From Streptomyces griseorubiginosus (GTDB taxonomy: Bacteria; Actinomycetota; Actinomycetes; Streptomycetales; Streptomycetaceae), in contig NZ_WVUG01000025.1 of the NCBI RefSeq assembly GCF_017614965.1, positions 1-51,735 of the forward strand: a DNA stretch of 51,735 nucleotides, written 5' to 3'. Under the pieces are notes generated by a model that worked only from the letters and a program-made list of their open reading frames with translations, was not told the origin of the DNA and ran no database searches. Of this stretch, positions 8,454-17,004 are shown piece after piece. The first letter of the stretch is position 1; each line of letters starts with the position of its first letter. Made by a program: the position numbers and the translations under genes.

Positions 8454-10094
8454 GTGACCGCCACTCTCGTCGCCAAGAACCTCGCCGCCGGGCACGGTGA
8501 CCGCTCCCTGTTCTCCGGGCTCGACCTCGTCGTGGCCCCCGGCGACGTGATCGGGCTGGTCGGTGCCAACGGAGCGGGCAAGTCCACGCTGCTCAGGATG
8601 CTCGCGGGGCTGCTCGCACCCGAGCAGGGCGAGCTGCGGCTGTCCCCGCCGACGGCGACCGTGGGGCATCTTCCGCAGGAGCCGGAGCGGCGGCCCGGCG
8701 AGACCGTCCGCGCCTTCCTCGCCCGCCGTACCGGAGTCGCCGAGGCCCAGCGCGTGATGGACGAGGCCACCCAGGCCCTGGTGGAGGGGGCGCCCGGCGC
8801 CGACGACGCCTACGCGACGAGCCTGGACCGCTGGCTGAACCTCGGCGGCGCCGACCTGGAGGAGCGGGCCGAGGAGGTCGCCGACTCACTGGGCCTCGCC
8901 GTCGACCTGGACCAGCCGATGACCTCCCTGTCCGGCGGCCAGGCGGCCCGGGCGGGCCTCGCCTCCCTCCTGCTGTCCCGCTACGACGTCTTCCTCCTCG
9001 ACGAGCCCACCAACGACCTCGACCTGGACGGCCTGGAACGCCTCGAACGCTTCGTCTCGCGCCTGCGCGCCGGCACCGTCGTCGTCAGCCACGACCGCGA
9101 GTTCCTCACCCGCACGGTCACCAAGGTCCTCGAACTCGACCTCGCGCAGCGGCAGATCAACCTCTTCGGCGGCGGCTACGAGGCCTATCTGGAGGAGCGG
9201 GACGTCGCCCGCCGGCACGCCCGCGAGGACTACGAGGAGTACGCCGACAAGCGCGCCGCCCTCCAGGACCGGGCCCAGATGCAGCGCTCCTGGATGGACA
9301 AGGGCGTGAAGAACGCGCGCCGCAAGGCGGGCAACGACAACGACAAGATCGGCCGCAAGTTCCGCAGCGAGGCCAGCGAGAAGCAGGCCGCGAAGGCCCG
9401 CCAGACCCAGCGGATGATCGAACGCCTCGAGGTCGTCGAGGAGCCCCGCAAGGAGTGGGAGCTGCGCATGGAGATCGCGTCGGCCCCGCGCTCGGGGTCC
9501 GTCGTGGCCACCCTGCGGGACGCCGAGGTACGGCGCGGCGACTTCACCTTCGGGCCGGTCTCCCTGCAGATCGACTGGGCCGACCGGGTCGCGGTGACCG
9601 GCGCGAACGGCGCCGGCAAGTCCACCCTCCTCGGCGCCCTGCTGGGCCGCGTCCCCCTGGACGCCGGCGCGGCCGCCCTCGGCTCCGGCGTCCTGGTCGG
9701 CGAGGTCGACCAGGCCCGCCGGCTGTTCCACGGCACACAGTCCCTGCTGGACGCGTTCTCCACCGCGGTCCCCGACACCGAACCGGTCGAGGTACGCACC
9801 CTCCTCGCCAAGTTCGGCCTCAAGGCGGAGCATGTGCTGCGCCCGGCGGCGACCCTGTCACCGGGTGAACGCACGCGCGCCGCCCTGGCGTTGCTGCAGG
9901 GCCGGGGCGTCAACCTCCTCGTCCTGGACGAGCCGACCAACCACCTCGACCTGCCGGCCATCGAGCAACTGGAGTCCGCCCTCGACTCCTACGAGGGCAC
10001 CCTGCTCCTGGTCACCCACGACCGCCGCATGCTGGACGCGGTGCGTGTCACCCGCCGCCTGGACGTGTCGGCGGGCAAGGTCACCGAACGCTAG
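8454..10094 (+). CDS. ABC-F family ATP-binding protein (ribosome-associated type)
   Basis: The 546-aa protein has two ABC ATPase domains and no membrane segment, the hallmark of ABC-F proteins. Domain 1 has Walker A GANGAGKST (~res 40), signature LSGGQ and Walker B/D-loop LLDEPTNDLDLDG. A basic helical linker (~res 240-330; RRKAGNDNDKIGRKF and similar) follows. Domain 2 has GANGAGKST, LSPGERTR and LDEPTNHLDLP. Characterised members act on the ribosome: EttA-like translation factors, or antibiotic-resistance ABC-Fs such as those in Streptomyces antibiotic clusters. No biosynthetic cluster is adjacent, so a housekeeping or intrinsic-resistance role is the safe call. GTG 8454 has AGGA 9 nt upstream. 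Confidence 0.92.
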   Translation: MTATLVAKNLAAGHGDRSLFSGLDLVVAPGDVIGLVGANGAGKSTLLRMLAGLLAPEQGELRLSPPTATVGHLPQEPERRPGETVRAFLARRTGVAEAQRVMDEATQALVEGAPGADDAYATSLDRWLNLGGADLEERAEEVADSLGLAVDLDQPMTSLSGGQAARAGLASLLLSRYDVFLLDEPTNDLDLDGLERLERFVSRLRAGTVVVSHDREFLTRTVTKVLELDLAQRQINLFGGGYEAYLEERDVARRHAREDYEEYADKRAALQDRAQMQRSWMDKGVKNARRKAGNDNDKIGRKFRSEASEKQAAKARQTQRMIERLEVVEEPRKEWELRMEIASAPRSGSVVATLRDAEVRRGDFTFGPVSLQIDWADRVAVTGANGAGKSTLLGALLGRVPLDAGAAALGSGVLVGEVDQARRLFHGTQSLLDAFSTAVPDTEPVEVRTLLAKFGLKAEHVLRPAATLSPGERTRAALALLQGRGVNLLVLDEPTNHLDLPAIEQLESALDSYEGTLLLVTHDRRMLDAVRVTRRLDVSAGKVTER

Positions 10095-10116
10095 CGTCTC
10101 GAGTCAGGGAGAGGCC

Positions 10117-10593
10117 ATGGGCACTTCGGCGAAGCGGCCGGCGGTGCGGATCAAGCACGAACAGGTCGTCGTCGCGCGGATGCGCGGCACCCAGGACCGC
10201 GTCGCGGACGCGATCACCGCGTTCGCCGGCACCATGACCTTCGTCTATCTGCACGCCGCGTGGTTCGCGGTGTGGATCGTCTGCAACGAGGGGGCGTTCG
10301 GCAAGGGGGCCGTCTGGGACCCGTACCCCTTCGGCCTGCTCACCATGATCGTCAGTCTGGAGGCTATCTTCCTGTCCACCTTCGTCATGGTGAGCCAGAA
10401 CCGCCAGGCCGCCCGCGAGAACGTCCGCGCCGACCTCGACTTCGAGACCAACGTCCGCTCGGAGGTCTGGTCCGTGCACATGGGCCGTGCGCTGGGGGTG
10501 GACCCGGTGGAGGTCGAACGCCGGGTCCAGGAACTGCTCGCGGAGAACCGCGCCCGGATGAACGGAACCGCCCAGCCCCCCGCGGGGAGCTGA
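10117..10593 (+). CDS. DUF1003-family membrane protein
   Basis: The protein is 158 aa. It carries the DUF1003 pattern: RVADAITAFAGTMTFVYLHA, then AWFAVWIVCN, and DPYPFGLLTMIVSLEAIFLS followed by TFVMVSQNRQ. That is two membrane helices around a conserved DPYPF loop, ending in a charged helical cytoplasmic tail (res ~105-158). ATG 10117 has AGGGAGAGG immediately upstream, and the gene begins 22 nt after the ABC-F stop, so the two are probably co-transcribed. The function is not known. The start was chosen over an upstream frame reaching 9832 that only shadows the ABC-F gene. Confidence 0.88.
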   Translation: MGTSAKRPAVRIKHEQVVVARMRGTQDRVADAITAFAGTMTFVYLHAAWFAVWIVCNEGAFGKGAVWDPYPFGLLTMIVSLEAIFLSTFVMVSQNRQAARENVRADLDFETNVRSEVWSVHMGRALGVDPVEVERRVQELLAENRARMNGTAQPPAGS

Positions 10594-10621
10594 GCGGCAA
10601 CGGGCGGGCCTCGCCCGCTCA
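10591..10621. terminator. Bidirectional hairpin containing both convergent stop codons
   Basis: TGAGCGG (10591-10597) pairs with CCGCTCA (10615-10621). Nested inside, CGGGCG (10601-10606) pairs with CGCCCG (10612-10617), so the two stems are mutually exclusive alternatives. The outer arms begin exactly with the TGA of the DUF1003 gene on one strand and the stop of the glycolipid-binding-domain gene on the other. Confidence 0.5.
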
Positions 10622-11191
10622 GGCGCCCGCGCGCAGTCGCCGGGCCAGCCCCGGATAGTCGACGACACAGCCGTCCGCGTCGAACTCCAGATCGCTGCGG
10701 AAGTCACCGGAGGCGAAGCGGACGTGCCCACCGCCGTCGGTCCGGCCCAGGTGGGTGTACGTCTGCGGCGACGGCCGTACGACCAGTCCCGGCACCGACA
10801 CCCACGCCATCAGCAACTCCCGCTCCCCGGGCTCCAGATGGAGGCCGTGCCGCAGCACCGGCATGGTGTTGGTGAGCGGGCACAGCCCCAGGTCGCAGTC
10901 GAGCGCGCCGTCGACACCGGGCAGCGGTTCGCCGTCCGCCGTCCACCGCCCGTGCCCGTCGTGGACCAGATCCAGGGTCCGCGCCCCCGCCTCCGTCTCC
11001 GCCGTCACCCGCAGCCGGCGCGTCACGAACCGCGCGCCGGTCTCCAGCTCGTACGTCACCCAGTACGGCTCCGGAACGGTGCCCACGGCCCGCCCACGGG
11101 CCCGCAGTTCACCGTCCCCGAAGTCGACCCAGGCGGTCTCGTAGCCCCGGCTGCCGGCCACTTCCCAGGTGATGGCACGTGAAGCGGACAT
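10619..11191 (-). CDS. Putative glycolipid-binding domain protein (DUF1089 type)
   Basis: The protein is 190 aa, all-beta, with no signal peptide or membrane segment. It fits the putative glycolipid-binding family (DUF1089): W near the N-terminus, then YETAWVDFGDG, WTADGEPLPGVDGALDCDLG, LCPLTNTMPVLR and the C-terminal FDADGCVVDYPGLARRL. In that family the central D-L-x-x-x-P-x-T-N-x-x-P-x-R block is the strongest signature, and it is intact here. The actual ligand is unknown. ATG at 11191 is taken as the start, but two in-frame GTGs (11194 and 11200) follow an AAGGG and are possible. It is 20 nt downstream of the tex stop, so it may be read through from tex. Confidence 0.8.
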   Translation of the reverse strand: MSASRAITWEVAGSRGYETAWVDFGDGELRARGRAVGTVPEPYWVTYELETGARFVTRRLRVTAETEAGARTLDLVHDGHGRWTADGEPLPGVDGALDCDLGLCPLTNTMPVLRHGLHLEPGERELLMAWVSVPGLVVRPSPQTYTHLGRTDGGGHVRFASGDFRSDLEFDADGCVVDYPGLARRLRAGA

Positions 11192-11211
11192 CACGGTCAC
11201 GAACCCTTCGG

Positions 11212-13587
11212 CTACCGCTTCTTGGGATCGAGCAGACCCGCCTTGCGCAGGGCGTCCGCCATCGCGCTGTTGGCCGGCGGCGGTGCCTGACGAGAACCGC
11301 CGGTGCCCGCGCCGCGTCCCTGCTGGCGCTGCTGGGGCGGACGCCCGCCCCGCTGGCGACGCTCACCCCCGTCGCCCTGCCGGCCGCCCTGCGCGGCCGG
11401 CTCGTCGTCCAGCCGCAGGGTGAGCGAGATCCGCTTGCGCGGGATGTCGACGTCCAGCACCTTCACCTTGACGATGTCCCCGGGCTTGACCACCTCGCGC
11501 GGGTCCTTCACGAAGTTCTTCGACATCGCGGAGACGTGCACCAGCCCGTCCTGGTGCACACCCACGTCGACGAAGGCACCGAAGGCCGCCACATTGGTGA
11601 CCACGCCCTCCAGCACCATCCCGGACGACAGGTCGGAGATCTTCTCGACGCCCTCCTTGAAGGTGGCCGTCTTGAAGGCGGGCCGCGGGTCACGCCCCGG
11701 CTTCTCCAGCTCCTTGAGGATGTCCGTGACCGTCGGCAGCCCGAACGTCTCGTCCACGAAGTCCCCCGGCCGCAGCGAGCGCAGCACGCCCGTGTTGCCG
11801 ATGAGCGAGGCCACCTCCTGTCCGGACGTCTTCACCATGCGCCGCACCACCGGATACGCCTCCGGGTGCACGCTGGACGCGTCCAGCGGGTCGTCGCCGC
11901 CCCGGATCCGCAGGAAGCCCGCGCACTGCTCGTACGCCTTGGGACCGAGCCGCGCGACGCCCTTGAGCTGGGTGCGGGACTTGAACGGCCCGTTGGCGTC
12001 CCGGTGGGCCACGATGTTCTCGGCGAGCCCGGAGGTGATGCCGGAGACCCGGGCGAGCAGCGGGGCCGACGCCGTGTTGACGTCCACGCCGACGCCGTTC
12101 ACACAGTCCTCCACCACCGCGTCCAGCGAGCGCGAGAGCTTCACCTCGGACAGGTCGTGCTGGTACTGGCCGACACCGATCGACTTCGGGTCGATCTTCA
12201 CCAGTTCGGCGAGCGGGTCCTGCAGCCGGCGCGCGATGGACACCGCGCCGCGCAGCGACACGTCCATGTCGGGCAGTTCCTGCGAGGCGAACGCGGACGC
12301 CGAGTACACCGAGGCGCCGGCCTCGGAGACCATCACCTTGGTGAGCTTCAACTCCGGGTGCCTGGTGATGAGTTCACCCGCGAGCTTGTCGGTCTCGCGG
12401 GAGGCGGTGCCGTTGCCGATCGCGATCAGCTCGACCGCGTGCTCCTTGGCGAGGCGGGCGAGCCTGGCGATCGCCTCGTCCCACTTGTTGGCCGGGACAT
12501 GCGGGTGGATGACGTCGGTCGCGACGACCTTCCCGGTCGCGTCGACCACGGCGACCTTCACACCCGTACGGAAACCCGGGTCCAGGCCCAGCGTCGCGCG
12601 CGTGCCGGCCGGGGCGGCGAGCAGCAGGTCGCGGAGGTTGGCGGCGAACACCTGGACGGCCTCGTCCTCGGCGGCCGTCCGCAGCCGCAGCCTCAGGTCG
12701 ATGCCGAGGTGCACCAGGATGCGGGTCCGCCAGGCCCAGCGGACCGTGTCGATCAGCCACTTGTCGGCCGGCCGGCCCCGCTCGGCGATCCCGAACCGCG
12801 AGGCGACGATCGCCTCGTACGACGAGGGCCCGTCCGTCGGCTCCTCCGGCTCCAGGACGAGGTCGAGGATCTCCTCCTTCTCGCCGCGCAGCATCGCGAG
12901 GACGCGGTGCGAGGGCAGCTCGGTGAACGGCTCGGCGAAGTCGAAGTAGTCGGCGAACTTGGCGCCCGCCTCCTCCTTGCCCTCCCGCACCTTCGCCGCC
13001 AGCCGCCCGCGCACCCACATCCGCTCGCGCAGCTCACCGATCAGGTCGGCGTCCTCCGCGAACCGCTCGGTGAGGATCGCCCGCGCGCCGTCGAGGGCGG
13101 CCTGCGGGTCGGCGACGCCCTTGTCGGCGTCGACGAACGCGGCCGCGGCGGCGAGGGGTTCCACCGTCGGGTCCGCCAGCAGCCCCTCGGCGAGCGGCTC
13201 CAGGCCAGCCTCGCGCGCGATCTGCGCCTTGGTGCGCCGCTTGGGCTTGAAGGGCAGGTAGATGTCCTCCAGGCGCGCCTTGGTCTCGGCGGCCCGGATC
13301 TGCGCCTCCAGTTCGGGGGTGAGCTTGCCCTGCTCACGCACCGAGTCCAGGATCGCCGTCCGCCGTTCCTCCAGCTCCCGCAGATAGCGCAGCCGCTCCT
13401 CGATCGTGCGCAGCTGCGCGTCGTCGAGCATCTCGGTCGCTTCCTTGCGGTAGCGGGCGATGAAGGGCACCGTCGAACCGCCGTCGAGCAGTTCGACGGC
13501 GGCCCTGACCTGCCGCTCCCGTACGCCGAGCTCCTCGGCGATCCTGCCTTCGATGGACCCTGCTGCCGCAGACCCGGGTGTCGTCAC
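11212..13587 (-). CDS. tex: Tex-family S1 RNA-binding transcription accessory protein
   Basis: The 791-aa protein has full Tex architecture. The N-terminal helical Tex domain begins near res 8 ([16 protein letters not shown], then [15 protein letters not shown], a Tex hallmark). A YqgF/RNase H-like domain follows around res 325-450 ([29 protein letters not shown]). Next is a helix-hairpin-helix region around res 500-600 ([28 protein letters not shown]). A C-terminal S1 domain around res 655-725 follows ([26 protein letters not shown]), then a Gly/Arg-rich tail typical of actinobacteria. Tex binds nucleic acid and affects transcription and stress phenotypes. GTG 13587 gives the conserved N-terminus, and the extra residues to 13608 are not needed. 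Confidence 0.96.
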   Translation of the reverse strand: MTTPGSAAAGSIEGRIAEELGVRERQVRAAVELLDGGSTVPFIARYRKEATEMLDDAQLRTIEERLRYLRELEERRTAILDSVREQGKLTPELEAQIRAAETKARLEDIYLPFKPKRRTKAQIAREAGLEPLAEGLLADPTVEPLAAAAAFVDADKGVADPQAALDGARAILTERFAEDADLIGELRERMWVRGRLAAKVREGKEEAGAKFADYFDFAEPFTELPSHRVLAMLRGEKEEILDLVLEPEEPTDGPSSYEAIVASRFGIAERGRPADKWLIDTVRWAWRTRILVHLGIDLRLRLRTAAEDEAVQVFAANLRDLLLAAPAGTRATLGLDPGFRTGVKVAVVDATGKVVATDVIHPHVPANKWDEAIARLARLAKEHAVELIAIGNGTASRETDKLAGELITRHPELKLTKVMVSEAGASVYSASAFASQELPDMDVSLRGAVSIARRLQDPLAELVKIDPKSIGVGQYQHDLSEVKLSRSLDAVVEDCVNGVGVDVNTASAPLLARVSGITSGLAENIVAHRDANGPFKSRTQLKGVARLGPKAYEQCAGFLRIRGGDDPLDASSVHPEAYPVVRRMVKTSGQEVASLIGNTGVLRSLRPGDFVDETFGLPTVTDILKELEKPGRDPRPAFKTATFKEGVEKISDLSSGMVLEGVVTNVAAFGAFVDVGVHQDGLVHVSAMSKNFVKDPREVVKPGDIVKVKVLDVDIPRKRISLTLRLDDEPAAQGGRQGDGGERRQRGGRPPQQRQQGRGAGTGGSRQAPPPANSAMADALRKAGLLDPKKR

Positions 13588-13688
13588 GATCCCGTACCGC
13601 CTTCTCACTGAGGTTGCGCCGCAATTGTGGCAGGTGGCACCGACAGTCGGGGATCAGGGCGGCACGCGGCGGGCCGCGGCGGGCGGGA

Positions 13689-13820
13689 TCAGGCCCGGTG
13701 CCCCCGCGCGGAGCCCGAGGCCCCGCCGAAGAGCCGGGCCAGGGCCCGGAAGGGCAGCGTCACGACGGTGGCGATCGCGCCACCGATCTGGCGCAGTACG
13801 TCGGCTATCGCACGGAACAC
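13689..13820 (-). CDS. LPFR-motif small protein (43 aa)
   Basis: A 43-aa ORF starts at GTG 13820 with a strong purine-rich site (AGGAAAGGGGAAG) just upstream. The sequence contains FRAIADVLRQIGGAIATVV, then TLPFRALARLFGG, and a Gly/Ser/Arg/His tail, with an amphipathic to hydrophobic core. I recall short actinobacterial proteins annotated LPFR motif small protein with this central TLPFR-x2-x-R-LF-G motif. No function is known to me. A longer frame to 13949 is open but crosses the upstream region of the GlxA gene. It is divergent from that gene and downstream of tex on the same strand as tex. Confidence 0.6.
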   Translation of the reverse strand: MFRAIADVLRQIGGAIATVVTLPFRALARLFGGASGSARGHRA

Positions 13821-13960
13821 GGAACTTCCCCTTTCCTCTCCCGGCCGCCACGGCCGGAGGGATGCGGGTACCCAGCTTCCGCGGCCCGCCCCACGGGATG
13901 GCAGGAAAGGTGGGGTGCTCGTCGTTGCGGCCATCGCAGGGGCGCCCAAGGATGGACGGT

Positions 13961-14914
13961 ATGCGAACCGTCCTGGTCGTTCTCTTCGACGACGTGCAGA
14001 GCCTCGACGTCAGCGGCCCGGTGGAGGTCTTCAACGGCGCCGAACTGCATCGCCCGGGCACGTACCGGATCCGCACCGTCAGTGCCGACGGCCGGGCCGT
14101 GCGGACCTCCAGCGGGCTCACGCTCGTACCGGACCACTCCTTCGCCGACGCCCCCGCCGCGCACACCCTGCTGGTCCCGGGCGGTGCGGGCACCCGCGAC
14201 CCCGATCCACGGGTGGTGGACTGGCTGCGCGAGCACGGCCCGCGGGCCGAGCGGCTGGTGTCCGTGTGCACGGGCGCGCTGCTGCTGGCCGGGGCCGGCC
14301 TGCTGGACGGCCGCCGGGTGACCACCCACTGGTCGGTGTGCGGGAGGCTCGCGCGTGACCACCCGGCCGTCGAGGTCGACCCCGACCCCATCTACATCCG
14401 CGACGGACACCTTGCCACCTCCGCCGGCGTCACCTCCGGCATCGACCTGGCCCTCGCGCTGGTCGAGGAGGACACCGGCCGGGAGACCGCCTTGTCCATC
14501 GCCCGGCACCTGGTCGTCTTCCTGCGCAGGCCGGGCAACCAGGCCCAGTTCAGCGCCCAGCTCGCCGCGCAGACGGCCCGTCGTGAACCCCTGCGGGAGG
14601 TCCAGCAGTTCATCACCGAGCACCCCGACGGCGACCTCGGCGTCGAAGCCCTCGCGGCCCGCGCGAGCCTGTCGCCGCGCCACTTCGCCCGCGCCTTCCA
14701 GGCCGAGACCGGCATGACACCGGGACGCTATGTCGACCGGGTCCGGCTGGAACACGCCCGGCGCCTGCTGGAGGACACCTCCGACGGGGTCGAGGAGATC
14801 TCCCGCGCCTGCGGCTACGGCACCTCCGAGGCCATGCGCCGCGCCTTCGTCAGAACCCTCGGCACGGCGCCCGCGGAGTACCGCCGCCGCTTCCGTCCCG
14901 TACCCGCCGGCTGA
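13961..14914 (+). CDS. GlxA-family transcriptional regulator (DJ-1/PfpI domain plus AraC HTH)
   Basis: The protein is 317 aa. Residues 1-~170 are a DJ-1/PfpI-like domain (VLVVLFDDVQSLDVSGPVEV, then VCTGALLLAGAGLLDGRR with the nucleophile-elbow Cys). Residues ~215-315 are an AraC-type double HTH (SLSPRHFARAFQAETGMTPG, then RYVDRVRLEHARRLLE, ending GTAPAEYRRRF). This two-domain layout defines the GlxA group. ATG 13961 has AAGGA at 8 nt, and a second ATG at 13952 is too close to that site. The next gene, a free-standing DJ-1/PfpI protein, starts 10 nt after the stop, so the pair is an operon. Ligand and targets are unknown. Confidence 0.92.
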   Translation: MRTVLVVLFDDVQSLDVSGPVEVFNGAELHRPGTYRIRTVSADGRAVRTSSGLTLVPDHSFADAPAAHTLLVPGGAGTRDPDPRVVDWLREHGPRAERLVSVCTGALLLAGAGLLDGRRVTTHWSVCGRLARDHPAVEVDPDPIYIRDGHLATSAGVTSGIDLALALVEEDTGRETALSIARHLVVFLRRPGNQAQFSAQLAAQTARREPLREVQQFITEHPDGDLGVEALAARASLSPRHFARAFQAETGMTPGRYVDRVRLEHARRLLEDTSDGVEEISRACGYGTSEAMRRAFVRTLGTAPAEYRRRFRPVPAG

Positions 14915-14924
14915 AAGGCTCCCG

Positions 14925-15575
14925 ATGCAGATCGCCATCGTCCTCTACGACCGCTTCACCGCCCTCGACGCCGTCGGCCCCTACGAGACCCTCGGCCGGC
15001 TCCCCGACGCGGAACTGCTCTTCGTCGCCGAGCGGTGCGGCCCCGTACGCACCGACAACGGCACGCTCGCGCTGACCGCCGACAGGACGCTCGCCGACGT
15101 ACCGGCCCCCGACGTCGTGGTCGTCCCGGGCGGGCCGGGGCAGAGCCCGCAGATGGAGAACGCGGCCCTGCTGGACTGGATCCGCGCCGCCGACGCCACC
15201 AGCACCTGGACCACGTCCGTGTGCACCGGCTCCCTGCTGCTCGCCGCCGCGGGCCTGCTGGGCGGGCGCCGCGCGACCTCGCACTGGCTCGCCCTGGACG
15301 AGCTGAAGCGGCTCGGCGCCGAGCCGACGGAGCAGCGGGTGGTGGTAGACGGCAAGTACGTCACCGCGGCCGGGGTCTCCTCCGGCATCGACATGGGCCT
15401 CGCCCTGCTGGGCCGGGTCGCCGGTGACTTCGTCGCGCAGGCCGTGCAGCTCGGGATCGAGTACGACCCGCAGCCGCCCTACGACGCGGGATCCCCGCAC
15501 AAGGCGCCCGCGGACGTCGTCGAACTCATGCGCTCGCGCAGCCGGTTCATCCTCGGCCAGGAGCCGACCACGTGA
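14925..15575 (+). CDS. DJ-1/PfpI-family protein
   Basis: A 216-aa class-I glutamine-amidotransferase-like (DJ-1/PfpI) protein: MQIAIVLYDRFTALDAVGPY, VVVVPGGPGQ, and the nucleophile elbow VCTGSLLLAAAGLL with a Cys in the right place. The late block GVSSGIDMGLALLGRVAG resembles the regulator encoded just upstream, which suggests the two share ancestry and possibly a ligand. Related proteins include isonitrile hydratase (InhA type) and other small-molecule hydratases, but the activity here is not established. ATG 14925 follows GAAAGG that overlaps the end of the GlxA gene. Its 3' end overlaps the convergent enoyl-CoA hydratase gene by 29 nt. Confidence 0.88.
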   Translation: MQIAIVLYDRFTALDAVGPYETLGRLPDAELLFVAERCGPVRTDNGTLALTADRTLADVPAPDVVVVPGGPGQSPQMENAALLDWIRAADATSTWTTSVCTGSLLLAAAGLLGGRRATSHWLALDELKRLGAEPTEQRVVVDGKYVTAAGVSSGIDMGLALLGRVAGDFVAQAVQLGIEYDPQPPYDAGSPHKAPADVVELMRSRSRFILGQEPTT

Positions 15576-16302
15576 AGCGCGGCTGACGGCGTTCCAGGAA
15601 CGCGGCGACCCCCTCCTCGGTGTCGCCGCCGGCGCGGGCCTGCTCGCGCCAGTGCGCGTCCCGGTCGGTCCGCCCGCCGACGAACTCCTTCGCCGCGGCC
15701 TGCGTCAGCTGCGAGCGGGAGACCAGGATCCGGGTGAACTCCGCGACCCGCTTGGCGAGTTCGCCCTCGGGCAGCACCTCGTCCACCAGGCCGGTGCGCA
15801 GCGCCCGGTCGGTGTCGATCAACTCACCGGAGAACAACAGGTACTTGGCGGTCGCCGGCCCCACCAGCGACACCAACCGCCGGGTGGAGGAGGCCGGATA
15901 CACGATCCCGAGCTTGGCCGGCGTCACCCCGAACAGCGCGCCCTCCATGGCGAACCGCAGATCGCAGGCGCCCGCCAGCTGGGCCCCGCCGCCCACGCAG
16001 TGCCCGCGGATCGCGGCCAGCGTCGGTTTGGGAAAGGCCGCCAGGGCCTCCTCCGCCCGCACCGCGAGCCGCTGCGCCTCCTCCGGCGACTCCCGCAGCG
16101 TGGAGATGTCGGCCCCGGCGCAGAACGTCCCGCCCTCTCCCGTCAGCACCAGCGCACGGACCTCCGGGTCGGCGGCGAGGGTGTCGAGCAGCGGCGGCAG
16201 GGCCGCCCACATCGCGGCCGTCATGGCGTTGCGCTTCGCCGGATGACGGATGACGACCGTGGCGACCGCGTCGGCGACGGTGTGCAGCAGCTGGGGCTCC
16301 AT
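15547..16302 (-). CDS. Enoyl-CoA hydratase/isomerase family protein
   Basis: The 251-aa protein has the crotonase fold signatures: HPAKRNAMTAAMWAAL near the N-terminus, GEGGTFCAGADIS (oxyanion-hole strand) and AIRGHCVGGGAQLAGACDLR (second oxyanion element). In place of the two catalytic Glu of classical hydratases, the region after GGGAQLAGACD has FGVTPAKLGIVYPASST, and no acid sits at the usual first-Glu position. It may therefore be an isomerase or other crotonase rather than a true hydratase. The role would be acyl-CoA metabolism in the cytoplasm. It overlaps the convergent DJ-1 gene by 29 nt with no room for a terminator. Confidence 0.88.
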   Translation of the reverse strand: MEPQLLHTVADAVATVVIRHPAKRNAMTAAMWAALPPLLDTLAADPEVRALVLTGEGGTFCAGADISTLRESPEEAQRLAVRAEEALAAFPKPTLAAIRGHCVGGGAQLAGACDLRFAMEGALFGVTPAKLGIVYPASSTRRLVSLVGPATAKYLLFSGELIDTDRALRTGLVDEVLPEGELAKRVAEFTRILVSRSQLTQAAAKEFVGGRTDRDAHWREQARAGGDTEEGVAAFLERRQPRFTWSAPGRG

Positions 16303-16368
16303 GGCCGGATGCTAACCGCCGCGTCGTGGGCGTGATCAAGAAGGGATCGGCGAGAGTTACGACACCTG

Positions 16369-16389
16369 GTGGGACAAGAACGGTCCCAC
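16369..16389. repeat. Inverted repeat between the hydratase and HATPase genes
   Basis: GTGGGAC (16369-16375) and GTCCCAC (16383-16389) flank a 7-nt spacer in the divergent intergenic region 16303-16461. The dyad lies 67 nt upstream of one gene and 73 nt upstream of the other, so it could be an operator for either. No protein is implicated by sequence alone. Confidence 0.35.
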
Positions 16390-16461
16390 AGTCGACCTGC
16401 TCGTGCGTGGACGGTCACGAACGCTCGATAGTCGCTGACTTCTGTTCAGTCCTCGGGAGCG

Positions 16462-16998
16462 ATGCGCTTCGTTACCAACACTCGACGTGTGGTGACAATC
16501 GAGCGCGAGGGTGGCGACCGGACGATGGAGAACCACGGGGGCGGGTCCGGTCCGAAGCCACCGGATCCGCTGCCCTACGAGGGCGTCTGGCGGTTCACCG
16601 CCCCCGCCGTGGACGCCTCGGTCCCGCAGGCCCGGCACGCCGTGCGGGACCTGCTGCACCGCCAGGGCGTACCCGTCTCCGACGACCTGGCGCACGGTCT
16701 GCTGCTCATCGTCTCGGAGCTGGTCACGAACGCCGTCAAACACGCGGCGCTGCTGTCGCCGGTGCTCGCCGTGGAGGTCGCCGTCGGGGCCGAGTGGGTG
16801 CGGGTGTCCGTGGAGGACAACCATCCCTACCGTCCCACCGCCCTGGAGGCGGACCACGGGCAGACCGGTGGCCGGGGTCTGCTGCTGGTACGCGAGATCG
16901 CCCGGGAGGCGGGCGGGGTGTGCGACGTCGAGCACACGGCGGGCGGCGGCAAGGTGATCTGGGCCGCCCTGCCGCTCAAGCCCGCGCGGGTGCCCTGA
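16462..16998 (+). CDS. HATPase_c domain protein (RsbW/SpoIIAB-like anti-sigma factor kinase type)
   Basis: The protein is 178 aa. It has the GHKL ATP-binding motifs of the stand-alone regulators abundant in Streptomyces: N-box LLIVSELVTNAVKHAALLSP (res ~87-106), G1-like VSVEDNHPYRP, and G2 GGRGLLLVREIAREAGG (res ~137-153). Such proteins bind or phosphorylate anti-anti-sigma factors, or act as orphan kinases in differentiation. No partner gene is adjacent. The start is uncertain. ATG 16462 has GGGAG only 2 nt away, while ATG 16525 (MENHGG) leaves the whole conserved part intact, so either may be used. It ends 6 nt from the convergent idi stop. Confidence 0.85.
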   Translation: MRFVTNTRRVVTIEREGGDRTMENHGGGSGPKPPDPLPYEGVWRFTAPAVDASVPQARHAVRDLLHRQGVPVSDDLAHGLLLIVSELVTNAVKHAALLSPVLAVEVAVGAEWVRVSVEDNHPYRPTALEADHGQTGGRGLLLVREIAREAGGVCDVEHTAGGGKVIWAALPLKPARVP

Positions 16999-17004
16999 CG
17001 GGGG

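Noticed and set aside
8454..10094. Antibiotic-resistance ABC-F in a biosynthetic cluster
   Set aside because: No biosynthetic, efflux or methyltransferase resistance genes are next to it, so only the general ABC-F call is supported.
11179..13611. 810-codon plus-strand frame opposite tex
   Set aside because: It is an exact antisense shadow of tex with His/Arg/Leu-rich composition.
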